From UBA7803 sp041690675 (GTDB taxonomy: Bacteria > Pseudomonadota > Gammaproteobacteria > Pseudomonadales > Azotimanducaceae), in the NCBI GenBank assembly GCA_041690675.1, contig JAWLGU010000149.1, positions 1 to 5,334 of the forward strand: a DNA stretch of 5,334 nt. The letters run 5' to 3'. This document shows, piece by piece, positions 1 through 5,334 of this stretch (positions are counted from its first letter, which is position 1; each line of letters opens with the position of its first letter). The notes beneath the pieces are model-generated. The model saw nothing but the letters and a program-made list of their open reading frames with translations. It was not told the origin of the DNA and did no database searches. Position numbers and translations under genes: made by a program.

Positions 1-1014
1 GTGAAGGTGGCCGCCGGGGAGCGGGTCTCCTTCGACCTGCCGGGCGCCCAGCTCTACACCCACACGCCGCTCGACATGCCCGTGGAGGTGATCTGCGGCC
101 GCACGGACGGCCCGGTGCTGCTGGTCTGCGGCGCCATTCACGGCGACGAGCTCAACGGCGTGGAGATCGTGCGCCGTCTGCGCACCCTCAAGGTGCTGAA
201 CCGCCTGCACGGGGCCCTCGTGCTGGTGCCGGTGGTGAACCTGTTCGGCTTCATTCACCGGTCCCGCTATCTGCCGGATCGGCGCGACCTCAACCGCTGC
301 TTCCCCGGTCACGCGGAGGGGTCCCTCGGCTCGCGGCTGGCGCATCTGTTCTTCTCGGAGGTGGCCTCGCGCTGCACCCACATCATCGACCTGCACACGG
401 GCGCGGTGCACCGGGAAAACCTCCCTCAGCTCCGGGCCGCCCTGGATCAGCCGGGGGTGGAGGCCATGGCGCATTCCTTCGAGCTGCCCGTCATCGTCAA
501 CGCCGACCTCATCGAAGGCAGCCTGCGGTACGCGGCGCACGAGGCCGGCATTCCGGTGATCACCTACGAGGGGGGCGAAGCCCTGCGCCTGGACGAGCGC
601 GCCATCGTCGCCGGCGTGCGCGGCATCACCAACGTGATGCGGGGGCTCGGCATGCTCCCCAGCCGGCGCAAGCCCTGGCTGGCGGAGCCGTACGTGGCCC
701 GCTCGACGACCTGGTACCGGGCGCCCACGGACGGCGTGTTCCGGCCGCTCGCCAAGCTGGGGGCCCGGGTGCGCCGGGGCGACACCCTGGGGGTCATCTC
801 CGCGCCGTTCGGCGAGACCGAGCAGTTCCTCAAGGCCCGGGGCGAGGGGATCATCATCGGCGCCAACAATCTGCCGCTGGTGAACGAGGGGGAGGCGCTC
901 TTCAACGTGGCCCGGTTCGCCGCCTACGACGCCCTGGAGGAGCATCTCACCGCCCACCAGCAGGCCCTGGAGCAGGATCGGCTCTACGAGATGGAGCGCT
1001 CCGTCGACCTCTGA
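1..1014 (+). CDS. Succinylglutamate desuccinylase/aspartoacylase family zinc hydrolase (M14-like), probably 5'-partial
   Basis: This is a zinc-dependent amidohydrolase of the AstE/AspA family, which removes acyl groups from N-acyl amino acids in the cytoplasm. Numbering from the first codon, the zinc ligands are visible as H47 and E50 in AIHGDE and H132 in DLHTG. RDLNR (95-99), followed by FPG, is the substrate-carboxylate-binding motif of the family. E190 in TYEGG is the likely catalytic glutamate. Residues about 238-305 form the C-terminal beta-rich, lipoyl-like domain (VRRGDTLG, then PFGET and NEGEALF). The stop is TGA at 1012-1014. The frame opens with GTG at base 1, but relatives as I recall them carry a few more residues before this point, so the true start is probably upstream and V1 is internal. 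The specific substrate cannot be read from the sequence. It does not look like canonical astE of arginine catabolism, since no ast genes adjoin it here. No clear terminator follows. Confidence 0.9.
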   Translation: MKVAAGERVSFDLPGAQLYTHTPLDMPVEVICGRTDGPVLLVCGAIHGDELNGVEIVRRLRTLKVLNRLHGALVLVPVVNLFGFIHRSRYLPDRRDLNRCFPGHAEGSLGSRLAHLFFSEVASRCTHIIDLHTGAVHRENLPQLRAALDQPGVEAMAHSFELPVIVNADLIEGSLRYAAHEAGIPVITYEGGEALRLDERAIVAGVRGITNVMRGLGMLPSRRKPWLAEPYVARSTTWYRAPTDGVFRPLAKLGARVRRGDTLGVISAPFGETEQFLKARGEGIIIGANNLPLVNEGEALFNVARFAAYDALEEHLTAHQQALEQDRLYEMERSVDL

Positions 1015-1051
1015 GGCTCCGGAACGCCGCCTTCACGCGGGTGTCCAATGA

Positions 1052-1080
1052 TTGAAAGGCCGCTTACCTGTCCCTACATT
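1052..1080 (+). promoter_or_regulatory. Candidate promoter for the YccA-like gene
   Basis: TTGAAA at 1052-1057 (5 of 6 to the sigma-70 -35 consensus) is followed after 17 bp by TACATT at 1075-1080 (4 of 6 to TATAAT). Transcription would begin near 1087, leaving a leader of about 70 nt before the ATG at 1157. The same stretch can be read as a heat-shock (sigma-32) type promoter: TTGAAA, 14 bp, then CCCTACAT at 1072-1079, partly matching CCCCATNT. It is the best promoter-like match in a gap otherwise poor in A+T. This is inference from consensus only. Confidence 0.45.
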
Positions 1081-1098
1081 CAGGGGTGGTAAACGGCC
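1058..1098. repeat. Inverted repeat (11-bp arms, one mismatch) over the promoter region
   Basis: The left arm GGCCGCTTACC (1058-1068) and right arm GGTAAACGGCC (1088-1098) are reverse complements except for one position (C1063 opposite A1093). Nineteen bases separate them. Inside, CCCT (1072-1075) can pair with AGGG (1082-1085) around a 6-nt loop, so the whole 41 nt can fold as a hairpin with an internal loop. The dyad covers the promoter spacer, the -10 element and the expected start site, a usual position for a repressor operator. It could instead act at the RNA end of the upstream gene as a terminator or 3'-stabilising hairpin, but no T-tract follows. The function is undetermined. Confidence 0.55.
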
Positions 1099-1143
1099 CG
1101 GATATGCTGGAAAGTTGGCACCGACACTTCGATGACATTGGAT

Positions 1144-1150
1144 AGAGAGG
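1144..1150 (+). promoter_or_regulatory. Ribosome binding site of the YccA-like gene
   Basis: AGAGAGG lies 6 nt upstream of the ATG at 1157-1159. This purine-rich match to the Shine-Dalgarno sequence at good spacing fixes the start over later in-frame ATGs such as the one at Met12 (1190). Confidence 0.65.
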
Positions 1151-1156
1151 CGAACC

Positions 1157-1849
1157 ATGGCTGAACGCATCCCGCAACCCATCCGGCAGATGCCGGGCGC
1201 TGCTGCGACGCCGGTAGGCACTCGCGAGATCGAGGTCAACCGGGTTCTGCGCAACACCTACATGCTGCTGGGCATGACCCTGGCGTGGAGCGCCGCGGTG
1301 GCCGGAGTGGCCATGGCCATGAACGCCCCGTATCTCGGCCCCATCGTCACCCTGGCCGGCTTCTTCGGGCTGCTGTTCGCCGTGCACAAGACCGCCAACA
1401 GCGCCTGGGGCCTGTTCTGGGTGTTCGCCTTCACCGGTTTCCTGGGCTTCACCCTGGGGCCGATCCTGAACGTCTATCTCGGGCTGCCCAACGGCGGAGC
1501 GCTGGTGGCGTCCGCGCTCGGCACGACGGCGGTGGCCTTCGTCGGCCTGTCGGCGTACGCGCTGATCACTCGCAAGGACTTCAGCTTCCTCTCGGGCTTC
1601 CTCGTGGTCGGCTTCTTCGTGCTGATGGGCGCGGTGCTGCTGTCGCTGTTCTTCGACCTGTCGGCGTTCCACACCGCCATTTCCGCCGGCTTCGTGCTGT
1701 TCGCCAGCGCCGCGATCCTCTGGCAGACCAGCGCCATCGTTCACGGCGGCGAGACCAACTACCTCATTGCGACGGTGGTGCTCTACACCCAGATCTACAA
1801 CCTGTTCCTGTCGCTGCTGCACATCTTCGGCGTCATGGGCGAAGACTGA
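1157..1849 (+). CDS. yccA: Bax inhibitor-1/YccA family inner-membrane protein
   Basis: This 230-residue integral membrane protein belongs to the BI-1 (UPF0005/TMBIM) family. E. coli YccA, the closest relative I recognise, is both a substrate and a modulator of the FtsH protease. Seven hydrophobic segments are visible at about 35-56, 59-77, 84-106, 114-136, 144-166, 170-191 and 203-226, after a hydrophilic N-terminal tail of about 30 residues. In YccA that tail is cytosolic and is needed for FtsH attack. Shared YccA-type landmarks include VLRNTY (30-35), HKTAN (77-81), FTGFLG (92-97) with GPILN (101-105), ITRKDFSFL (137-145) and HGGETNY (196-202). Length is normal for the family (E. coli YccA is 219 aa). 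The two aspartates that form the pH-sensing pair in Bacillus YetJ correspond here to Q190 (LWQTS) and Q212 (YTQIYN). The gene has its own candidate promoter and Shine-Dalgarno, and its stop (1847-1849) lies 15 bp from the stop of the convergent neighbour. The family assignment is secure; orthology to YccA is likely but not proven. Confidence 0.93.
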   Translation: MAERIPQPIRQMPGAAATPVGTREIEVNRVLRNTYMLLGMTLAWSAAVAGVAMAMNAPYLGPIVTLAGFFGLLFAVHKTANSAWGLFWVFAFTGFLGFTLGPILNVYLGLPNGGALVASALGTTAVAFVGLSAYALITRKDFSFLSGFLVVGFFVLMGAVLLSLFFDLSAFHTAISAGFVLFASAAILWQTSAIVHGGETNYLIATVVLYTQIYNLFLSLLHIFGVMGED

Positions 1850-1854
1850 CGCCG

Positions 1855-1875
1855 TCGCGACCGGCTAGGTCGTGA
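1855..1875. terminator. Weak stem-loop at the convergent gene junction (possible bidirectional terminator)
   Basis: Bases 1855-1862 (TCGCGACC) can pair with 1868-1875 (GGTCGTGA) around the 5-nt loop GGCTA. The inner five pairs are perfect; the pair 1857/1873 is G-U in the rightward RNA and C-A in the leftward RNA. The structure overlaps the last codons and the TAG stop (1867-1865) of the minus-strand VWA gene and begins 6 bp after the YccA-like stop. No T-tract follows on either strand, so it is not a canonical intrinsic terminator. It is listed because it is the only hairpin seen between two convergent genes. Confidence 0.3.
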
Positions 1876-3775
1876 GGGCCTGATAGACCTTGGTGAGCTG
1901 CTCCGGCAGGTCCTCCACCTCCTCGATCACCAGGTACCGCGAGTCCGGGCACATGCGCTTCAGGTAGTCGTGCCCGGACCGGTCCACGGTGACGCAGAAC
2001 GCTTCCACCCCCTTGGCCCGCGCCTCCTGCAGCGCGCGGGCCGTGTCCTGAACCCCGTACTCGTGGTCCCCGCGCTCGGGGCCGTAATCGCAGTCCTGGG
2101 GAAAGCCGTCGCTGATGATGAGCAGTACCTTCAGCGCCTGGTCGGACGCCAGCAGCTTGCGCACGGCGTGGCGGATGGCCGGGCCCATGCGCGTGCTGCG
2201 CCGGGGCTTCATGCCGGCGATGGCGGCGAGGGTACCGGGACCGAGCCGCTCGTCGGGTTCCTTGGCGACGCAGAACTCCACGCAGTCCCGGCCGTAGCCC
2301 GAGAAGCCGTAGATGCCGTAGCTGTCGCCGAGCCGCTCCAGGGCGGCGGCCATCGCCAGCAGGGACTCCCGCTGCACGTCGATGATCCGCCGGGGCTCCG
2401 GCGGCGCCAGGGCATCGTCGGTGGATGCGGAGAGATCCACCAGGAATGCGGCGCAGACGTCGCGGTGCACCCGGTCGCGGCGGCTGTACACCCGCTCGTC
2501 CGGGCTCGTGCCGCTGCGGATGTCCTGGCGTGCCCGGATGACCGCATCCAGGTCCAGCTCGTCGCCGTCCGCCAGGCCGCGTAACCGCTGGTAACCCTGG
2601 GGGCGGATCTGCTCGAGGCGCTGTTGCACCGCCCGGCGGTGGCTCTGCATCACCGCGCGCATGGCCGCCAGATCGTCGGCGCCATGGGCCGGGAGCCGCT
2701 CCTCGAACACCCGGCACCAGCGGGGCAGGTAGCGCCGCTCGAGGTGGTTCCATTCGTCGTAGCGGTAGCTGCGGGCCTCGCCCTGCTGGGCTCCCAGGGC
2801 GTCGCGAACCGCCGAGCGCTCCATGCCGATGCGCCGCGCCAGGGTGTCGCGGCGATCCCGGGTCTGGGTCAGATTCACGTCCTCCGGGCGCGGGGTGCCG
2901 TCGGCCAGCGCCCCATCGGCGGCCTCGGCCTCCCGTCCGTGGAGCTCCTCGACGGTGAGGGCCGAATCCAAGGCCCGCAGGTCCTTTTCCCAGTCCTCCA
3001 GCCGCGCTTCCCGCTGCATCCAGCGCGTGGGGTCGCTCTGCTCCTCGGCCAGCGGCAGAGCGAGGCCCACCGGCACAGCCTCGGCCCAGCTCTGCAGCAG
3101 GTCGTGGAGCGTCATGGCGGTGGCCGCCGCGCGGTAGACGTCACCCGGCTCCCGGGCGAGGTCGTCCAGCGCCGCCACCGTGCGCCCCACGGTTCCACTC
3201 GCATCCAGCGCCGCCAGCAGCCCGGGATCCGCGCCCCAGGTGCGGCATTCCAGCGCGTGCAGCGCGCTCGCCAGGTCCGTGACGGTCTCCGGCGGACGCT
3301 GCGCGAGGAGACCGGCGTGATGGGCGGCGTAGTGCCGGGTCATGCCGGGGAAGCTCTGCTGCGCCAGCACGTCGACCCGTAGCCGCTCGCAGATCTGAAA
3401 TGAGCGGCTCGCGAGCGCCGGGTGCCGATGCCGGTGGAAGAACTCGGTGAAGTCGCTGGCGCGCCCCACCAGGGGCGTGACGTCCCGCTCGCGCAGCGCC
3501 GGCAGGCGACTCTCGGCGTCGCTCATCCGGAAGGTGTAGGTGCCGAACAGGTGGTGGGCGAGCTGCTGCACCACGAGCACCCGGTAGGCGCCGGCGTCGG
3601 TGAGCTCGAGCCGTTCCGGCAGGTACAGGGTGTCGCCGGCGAGGGCGGCCTCGTCGGCGGAGAGGCGGAGGCTCCGCCCGGTGAACTCCCGGGTCGGCTT
3701 GATGTGGAAGTAGCGGCCGGCGAGGCCCTCGGCGAACAGGGCCAGCCGCTCCTCCAGCGGCCCCAGCTCGATCAC
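1865..3775 (-). CDS. VWA-domain protein of the NorD/CbbO family (AAA+ partner)
   Basis: This 636-residue protein is the partner of the AAA+ ATPase encoded just upstream. In the Rubisco system, CbbO is the adaptor that recruits the CbbQ hexamer to its client through the metal site of its VWA domain; NorD is needed for nitric oxide reductase activation. The C-terminal VWA domain (about 440-636) has a complete MIDAS: DLSAS (D447, S449, S451), T528 in RRSTRMG and D556 in SDGFPQD. Before it come family landmarks YDEW (339-342), with LPRWCRVFE shortly after, and GDELDLDAVI (404-413). The middle is rich in charged helical sequence, and no signal peptide or membrane segment is seen, so it should be cytoplasmic. 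The start is GTG at 3775-3773, within GTGA: it overlaps the ATPase stop by 4 nt and has no Shine-Dalgarno, which fits translational coupling. Reading frame continues upstream, but only as a shadow of the ATPase gene. The length resembles NorD (about 640 aa) more than CbbO (usually above 700 aa), so the name NorD-like fits better, with client unknown. Confidence 0.9.
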   Translation of the reverse strand: MIELGPLEERLALFAEGLAGRYFHIKPTREFTGRSLRLSADEAALAGDTLYLPERLELTDAGAYRVLVVQQLAHHLFGTYTFRMSDAESRLPALRERDVTPLVGRASDFTEFFHRHRHPALASRSFQICERLRVDVLAQQSFPGMTRHYAAHHAGLLAQRPPETVTDLASALHALECRTWGADPGLLAALDASGTVGRTVAALDDLAREPGDVYRAAATAMTLHDLLQSWAEAVPVGLALPLAEEQSDPTRWMQREARLEDWEKDLRALDSALTVEELHGREAEAADGALADGTPRPEDVNLTQTRDRRDTLARRIGMERSAVRDALGAQQGEARSYRYDEWNHLERRYLPRWCRVFEERLPAHGADDLAAMRAVMQSHRRAVQQRLEQIRPQGYQRLRGLADGDELDLDAVIRARQDIRSGTSPDERVYSRRDRVHRDVCAAFLVDLSASTDDALAPPEPRRIIDVQRESLLAMAAALERLGDSYGIYGFSGYGRDCVEFCVAKEPDERLGPGTLAAIAGMKPRRSTRMGPAIRHAVRKLLASDQALKVLLIISDGFPQDCDYGPERGDHEYGVQDTARALQEARAKGVEAFCVTVDRSGHDYLKRMCPDSRYLVIEEVEDLPEQLTKVYQALTT

Positions 3776-4605
3776 GGCAGCACGGCGTCGACGATGTCGG
3801 CGATGGCGGCCTGGACCGTGGCGTCGTCGGAGACCGCCTGCACCACGGCGATCTCGGCGGCACGGCGCGGCTCGATGCCCCGGCCGATGAGCTCCCCCGT
3901 GTACACCAGGAGCCGGGTGCTCACCCCGTCCTCGAACCCGTGCTCGCGCAAGTTGCGCACCTTCTCGCCGATGACGGCCAGGCGTTCCGCCATGGCGGCA
4001 TCCACCGCCGATTCGTGGGCGATGATCGTGGCTTCCCGCTCCGGGTCCGGATAGTCGAAGGCCAGGCTGACGAAGCGCTGCCGGGTGCTCGGTTTCAGGT
4101 CCTTGAGCACGCTCTGGTAGCCCGGGTTGTAGGAGATCACCAGCAGGAAGTCCGGGTGGGCCGTCACCAGCTCTCCGGTCTTCTCGATGGGCAGCAGCCG
4201 CCGGTGGTCCGTGAGCGAGTGAATGAGCACCGTGGTGTCCTTGCGCGCCTCGACGATCTCGTCGAGATAGCAGATGGCGCCGCTGCGCACAGCCCGGGTC
4301 AGCGGCCCGTCGCTCCACACCGTCTCGTCCCCCTGGAGCAGGAAGCGGCCCACCATGTCGGTGGCAGTGAGGTCTTCGTGGCAGGAGATGGTGACGAGCG
4401 GTATCTCCAGCTCGCGCGGCTGGTGCGCGCGGTACAGGCGCCACGCCATGTGCTCGACGAAGCGCGTCTTGCCGCAGCCGGTGGGGCCCTTCAGCAGCAC
4501 CGGCAGGCGCGCGTCGTAGGCTGCCTCGAAAACTTCCACTTCGTCGCCCAGCGGCAGGTAGTAGGGTTTCTCGAGCAGGCGGGCGGCGTTGTGGGCGGTG
4601 TTCAT
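3772..4605 (-). CDS. MoxR-class AAA+ ATPase, CbbQ/NirQ/NorQ/GvpN family
   Basis: This 277-residue cytoplasmic AAA+ ATPase is expected to form a hexamer that uses ATP to remodel a client enzyme together with the VWA protein encoded next. Walker A is GPTGCGKT (40-47) and Walker B is ICYLDE (111-116, with D115 and E116). N160 in ISYNPG is the sensor-1 asparagine. The motif KPSTRQRF (171-178) supplies the candidate arginine finger, and R231 in STRLL the sensor-2 arginine. EKTGEL (141-146) and YNPGYQSVLKDLK (159-171) are highly typical of CbbQ/NorQ. Residues from about 185 onward form the CbbQ-type C-terminal helical domain. Length is normal (relatives are about 260-280 aa). The ATG at 4605-4603 overlaps the stop of the VOC gene as ATGA, and the stop at 3774-3772 overlaps the GTG of the VWA gene. 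CbbQ and NorQ cannot be told apart safely from this sequence alone, and the window holds neither Rubisco nor nor structural genes. Confidence 0.94.
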   Translation of the reverse strand: MNTAHNAARLLEKPYYLPLGDEVEVFEAAYDARLPVLLKGPTGCGKTRFVEHMAWRLYRAHQPRELEIPLVTISCHEDLTATDMVGRFLLQGDETVWSDGPLTRAVRSGAICYLDEIVEARKDTTVLIHSLTDHRRLLPIEKTGELVTAHPDFLLVISYNPGYQSVLKDLKPSTRQRFVSLAFDYPDPEREATIIAHESAVDAAMAERLAVIGEKVRNLREHGFEDGVSTRLLVYTGELIGRGIEPRRAAEIAVVQAVSDDATVQAAIADIVDAVLP

Positions 4606-5334
4606 GGCGGGGTGAAGATCTCCTTGCCCGGGCGGTAGTTCAGGAAGCCCACCGCGGGATTGCGATTGACCAGAGGCCGACGATACATGGGATGCCCCAG
4701 GGCGCGCACCTCGTGCTCGAGCTCGGTGAGCACGGTACCCGAGTCGGGATCGACGATGGCCTGAAAGCGGTACTGCACCGCGTCGGATTCCTCGGTGACG
4801 AGGCCGCGTTCCAGCAGGCGCCTGTGGGGACCGGAAAAGTCGGCGACGTAGACGGCGATGTGGTGGCCGTCGTAGGGCGCGATGTCGGCGTCGGTCTCCT
4901 CGAAACGCAGCGTCTGGTTGTGGCCGACCCGAACGTCCACGCGGCCGTCCTCGTGCTCTGCCGGGCAACCCATGATCTCGCGGTAGAAGCGCGCGATGCC
5001 GTCCGCGGTGCCGGGCGCCACCGTCACCGTCACCCGCGGCAGCCCCAGCGGCATGCGCGGGAACGCCTGGGGGCCGTGGACGCGCAGGTCGTTGCCCCAG
5101 GGGCAGGTGACCTGCACGGCATCGCCTCGGCGCGCGAAGGCGAACCGGGTGCCGGCAAGCGGCTTCGCCACCCGTTCCAGACGCCGCTCGAGATCTTCGA
5201 GGTCGGGCACCGCGACGTCGATGTGGCCCCGAAATACCTGGGCCTCGCCCTGCGGCAGGTGGAACTGCTGCTCGCCGAGGTTGATCCACATGTTGCGGGT
5301 GCCGAAGTCGATGTACGGGTCCCGGGTGAAGCCG
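4602..5334 (-). CDS. VOC-superfamily (glyoxalase/dioxygenase fold) protein, 5'-partial
   Basis: The gene runs off the right edge. Fourteen in-frame codons precede the first visible Met (5291-5289), including DPYIDFGTRN, so that Met is internal and the start lies outside. The visible part is 243 residues and ends with TGA at 4604-4602. Numbering from that Met, two VOC-like halves can be seen. The first runs through QQFHLP (8-13), RGHIDVAVPD (21-30) and VTCPWGNDLRVHG (61-73). The second starts near VTVTVAPG (87-94), continues through ARFYREIMG (100-108) and HHIAVYVADF (143-152), and ends with VLTELEHEVR (187-196). H11, H23, H143 or H144 and E190 lie where VOC metal ligands are usually found, so a metal-binding site is likely but not proven. 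No signal peptide can be judged because the N terminus is missing. Its stop overlaps the AAA+ start by 4 nt, which makes it the first visible gene of the operon. The reaction and substrate are not recognisable; glyoxalase I activity should not be assumed. Confidence 0.85.
   Translation of the reverse strand, partial: GFTRDPYIDFGTRNMWINLGEQQFHLPQGEAQVFRGHIDVAVPDLEDLERRLERVAKPLAGTRFAFARRGDAVQVTCPWGNDLRVHGPQAFPRMPLGLPRVTVTVAPGTADGIARFYREIMGCPAEHEDGRVDVRVGHNQTLRFEETDADIAPYDGHHIAVYVADFSGPHRRLLERGLVTEESDAVQYRFQAIVDPDSGTVLTELEHEVRALGHPMYRRPLVNRNPAVGFLNYRPGKEIFTPP
4620..4625 (-). promoter_or_regulatory. Shine-Dalgarno-like AAGGAG ahead of the AAA+ gene
   Basis: AAGGAG (read 4625 to 4620 on the minus strand) lies inside the last codons of the VOC gene, 14 nt before the ATG at 4605. 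That is longer than the usual 5-9 nt, so it may only assist re-initiation by ribosomes finishing the VOC gene at the ATGA overlap. No other start codon in the AAA+ frame sits closer. Confidence 0.35.

Noticed and set aside
1063..1093. A CpxR box in front of the YccA-like gene (GTAAA at 1089-1093 and GTAAG on the opposite strand at 1067-1063)
   Set aside because: CpxR sites are direct repeats of GTAAA a few bases apart; here the two halves are inverted and about 21 bp apart, so they are better explained as the arms of the dyad.
1064..1822. A 252-residue minus-strand open frame opposite the YccA-like gene
   Set aside because: Its Glu/Gln/His/Arg-rich composition is typical of an antisense shadow in GC-rich DNA, and the plus strand has an unambiguous seven-helix protein with a Shine-Dalgarno.
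2624..3382. Plus-strand open frames of up to 252 residues opposite the VWA and AAA+ genes (also 3422-4054 and 3940-4638)
   Set aside because: They lie entirely antisense to strongly supported genes, show no domain pattern, and reflect the scarcity of stop codons at high GC.
1865..4444. A single 859-residue reading frame on the minus strand from 4444 to 1865
   Set aside because: The first 223 or so residues are arginine/alanine/glycine-rich shadow translation of the AAA+ gene in another frame. Recognisable NorD/CbbO-type sequence starts only at the GTG at 3775, right at the GTGA overlap.
3772..5289. A 505-residue fusion-like reading frame running into the AAA+ ATPase from position 5289
   Set aside because: Residues before MNTAHNAARLL are low-complexity Arg/Pro/Gly shadow of the VOC gene. 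The ATPase starts at the ATG at 4605, the normal start for its family.
4602..5291. Taking the Met at 5291-5289 as the start of the VOC gene
   Set aside because: The frame stays open to the window edge with a typical family sequence (DPYIDFGTRN) before the Met, so the gene is 5'-truncated by the window.
1..5334. CRISPR array, tRNA, rRNA, insertion sequence or phage attachment site
   Set aside because: No spaced direct repeats, cloverleaf, transposase-like frame or terminal repeats were seen; the window is almost wholly filled by five ordinary protein-coding genes of even composition.

Overview
The window is GC-rich (roughly two-thirds G+C by eye) and almost fully coding. It holds two genes on the + strand and three on the - strand, and the two groups converge near position 1857. 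The second gene matches the Escherichia coli YccA sequence pattern closely (as recalled, not searched). With the dense packing and GC-rich codon use, this suggests a proteobacterium, most likely a gammaproteobacterium. Nothing inside the window fixes the genus.

Plus strand, 1-1849. Positions 1-1014 encode the end, possibly nearly all, of a zinc-dependent M14-type hydrolase of the succinylglutamate desuccinylase/aspartoacylase family. A 142-bp gap follows (1015-1156). It carries a plausible promoter (TTGAAA, 17-bp spacer, TACATT), a long inverted repeat sitting on the spacer and start region, and a clear Shine-Dalgarno sequence. The gap serves a 230-residue seven-helix Bax inhibitor-1/YccA-type membrane protein (1157-1849).

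Minus strand, 5334 down to 1865. Three genes run as one tightly coupled unit: a VOC-fold (glyoxalase/dioxygenase superfamily) protein whose start lies beyond the right edge, a MoxR-class AAA+ ATPase of the CbbQ/NorQ/NirQ/GvpN family, and a von Willebrand factor A (VWA) protein of the NorD/CbbO family. Both junctions are 4-nt start/stop overlaps (ATGA at 4605-4602, GTGA at 3775-3772), so the genes are probably co-transcribed and translationally coupled. In characterised systems the AAA+/VWA pair forms a machine that remodels a metalloenzyme: Rubisco for CbbQO, and probably nitric oxide reductase maturation for NorQD. No Rubisco or nor structural gene lies in this window, so the client is unknown. 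The length of the VWA protein (636 aa) is nearer NorD than the longer CbbO proteins.

The convergent stop codons are only 15 bp apart. A short stem-loop with no T-tract lies across that junction and is the only terminator-like structure seen there. The most interesting points are the coupling of a VOC protein to the AAA+/VWA pair, the replacement of both pH-sensing aspartates by glutamine in the YccA-like protein, and the dyad and heat-shock-like promoter in front of it.
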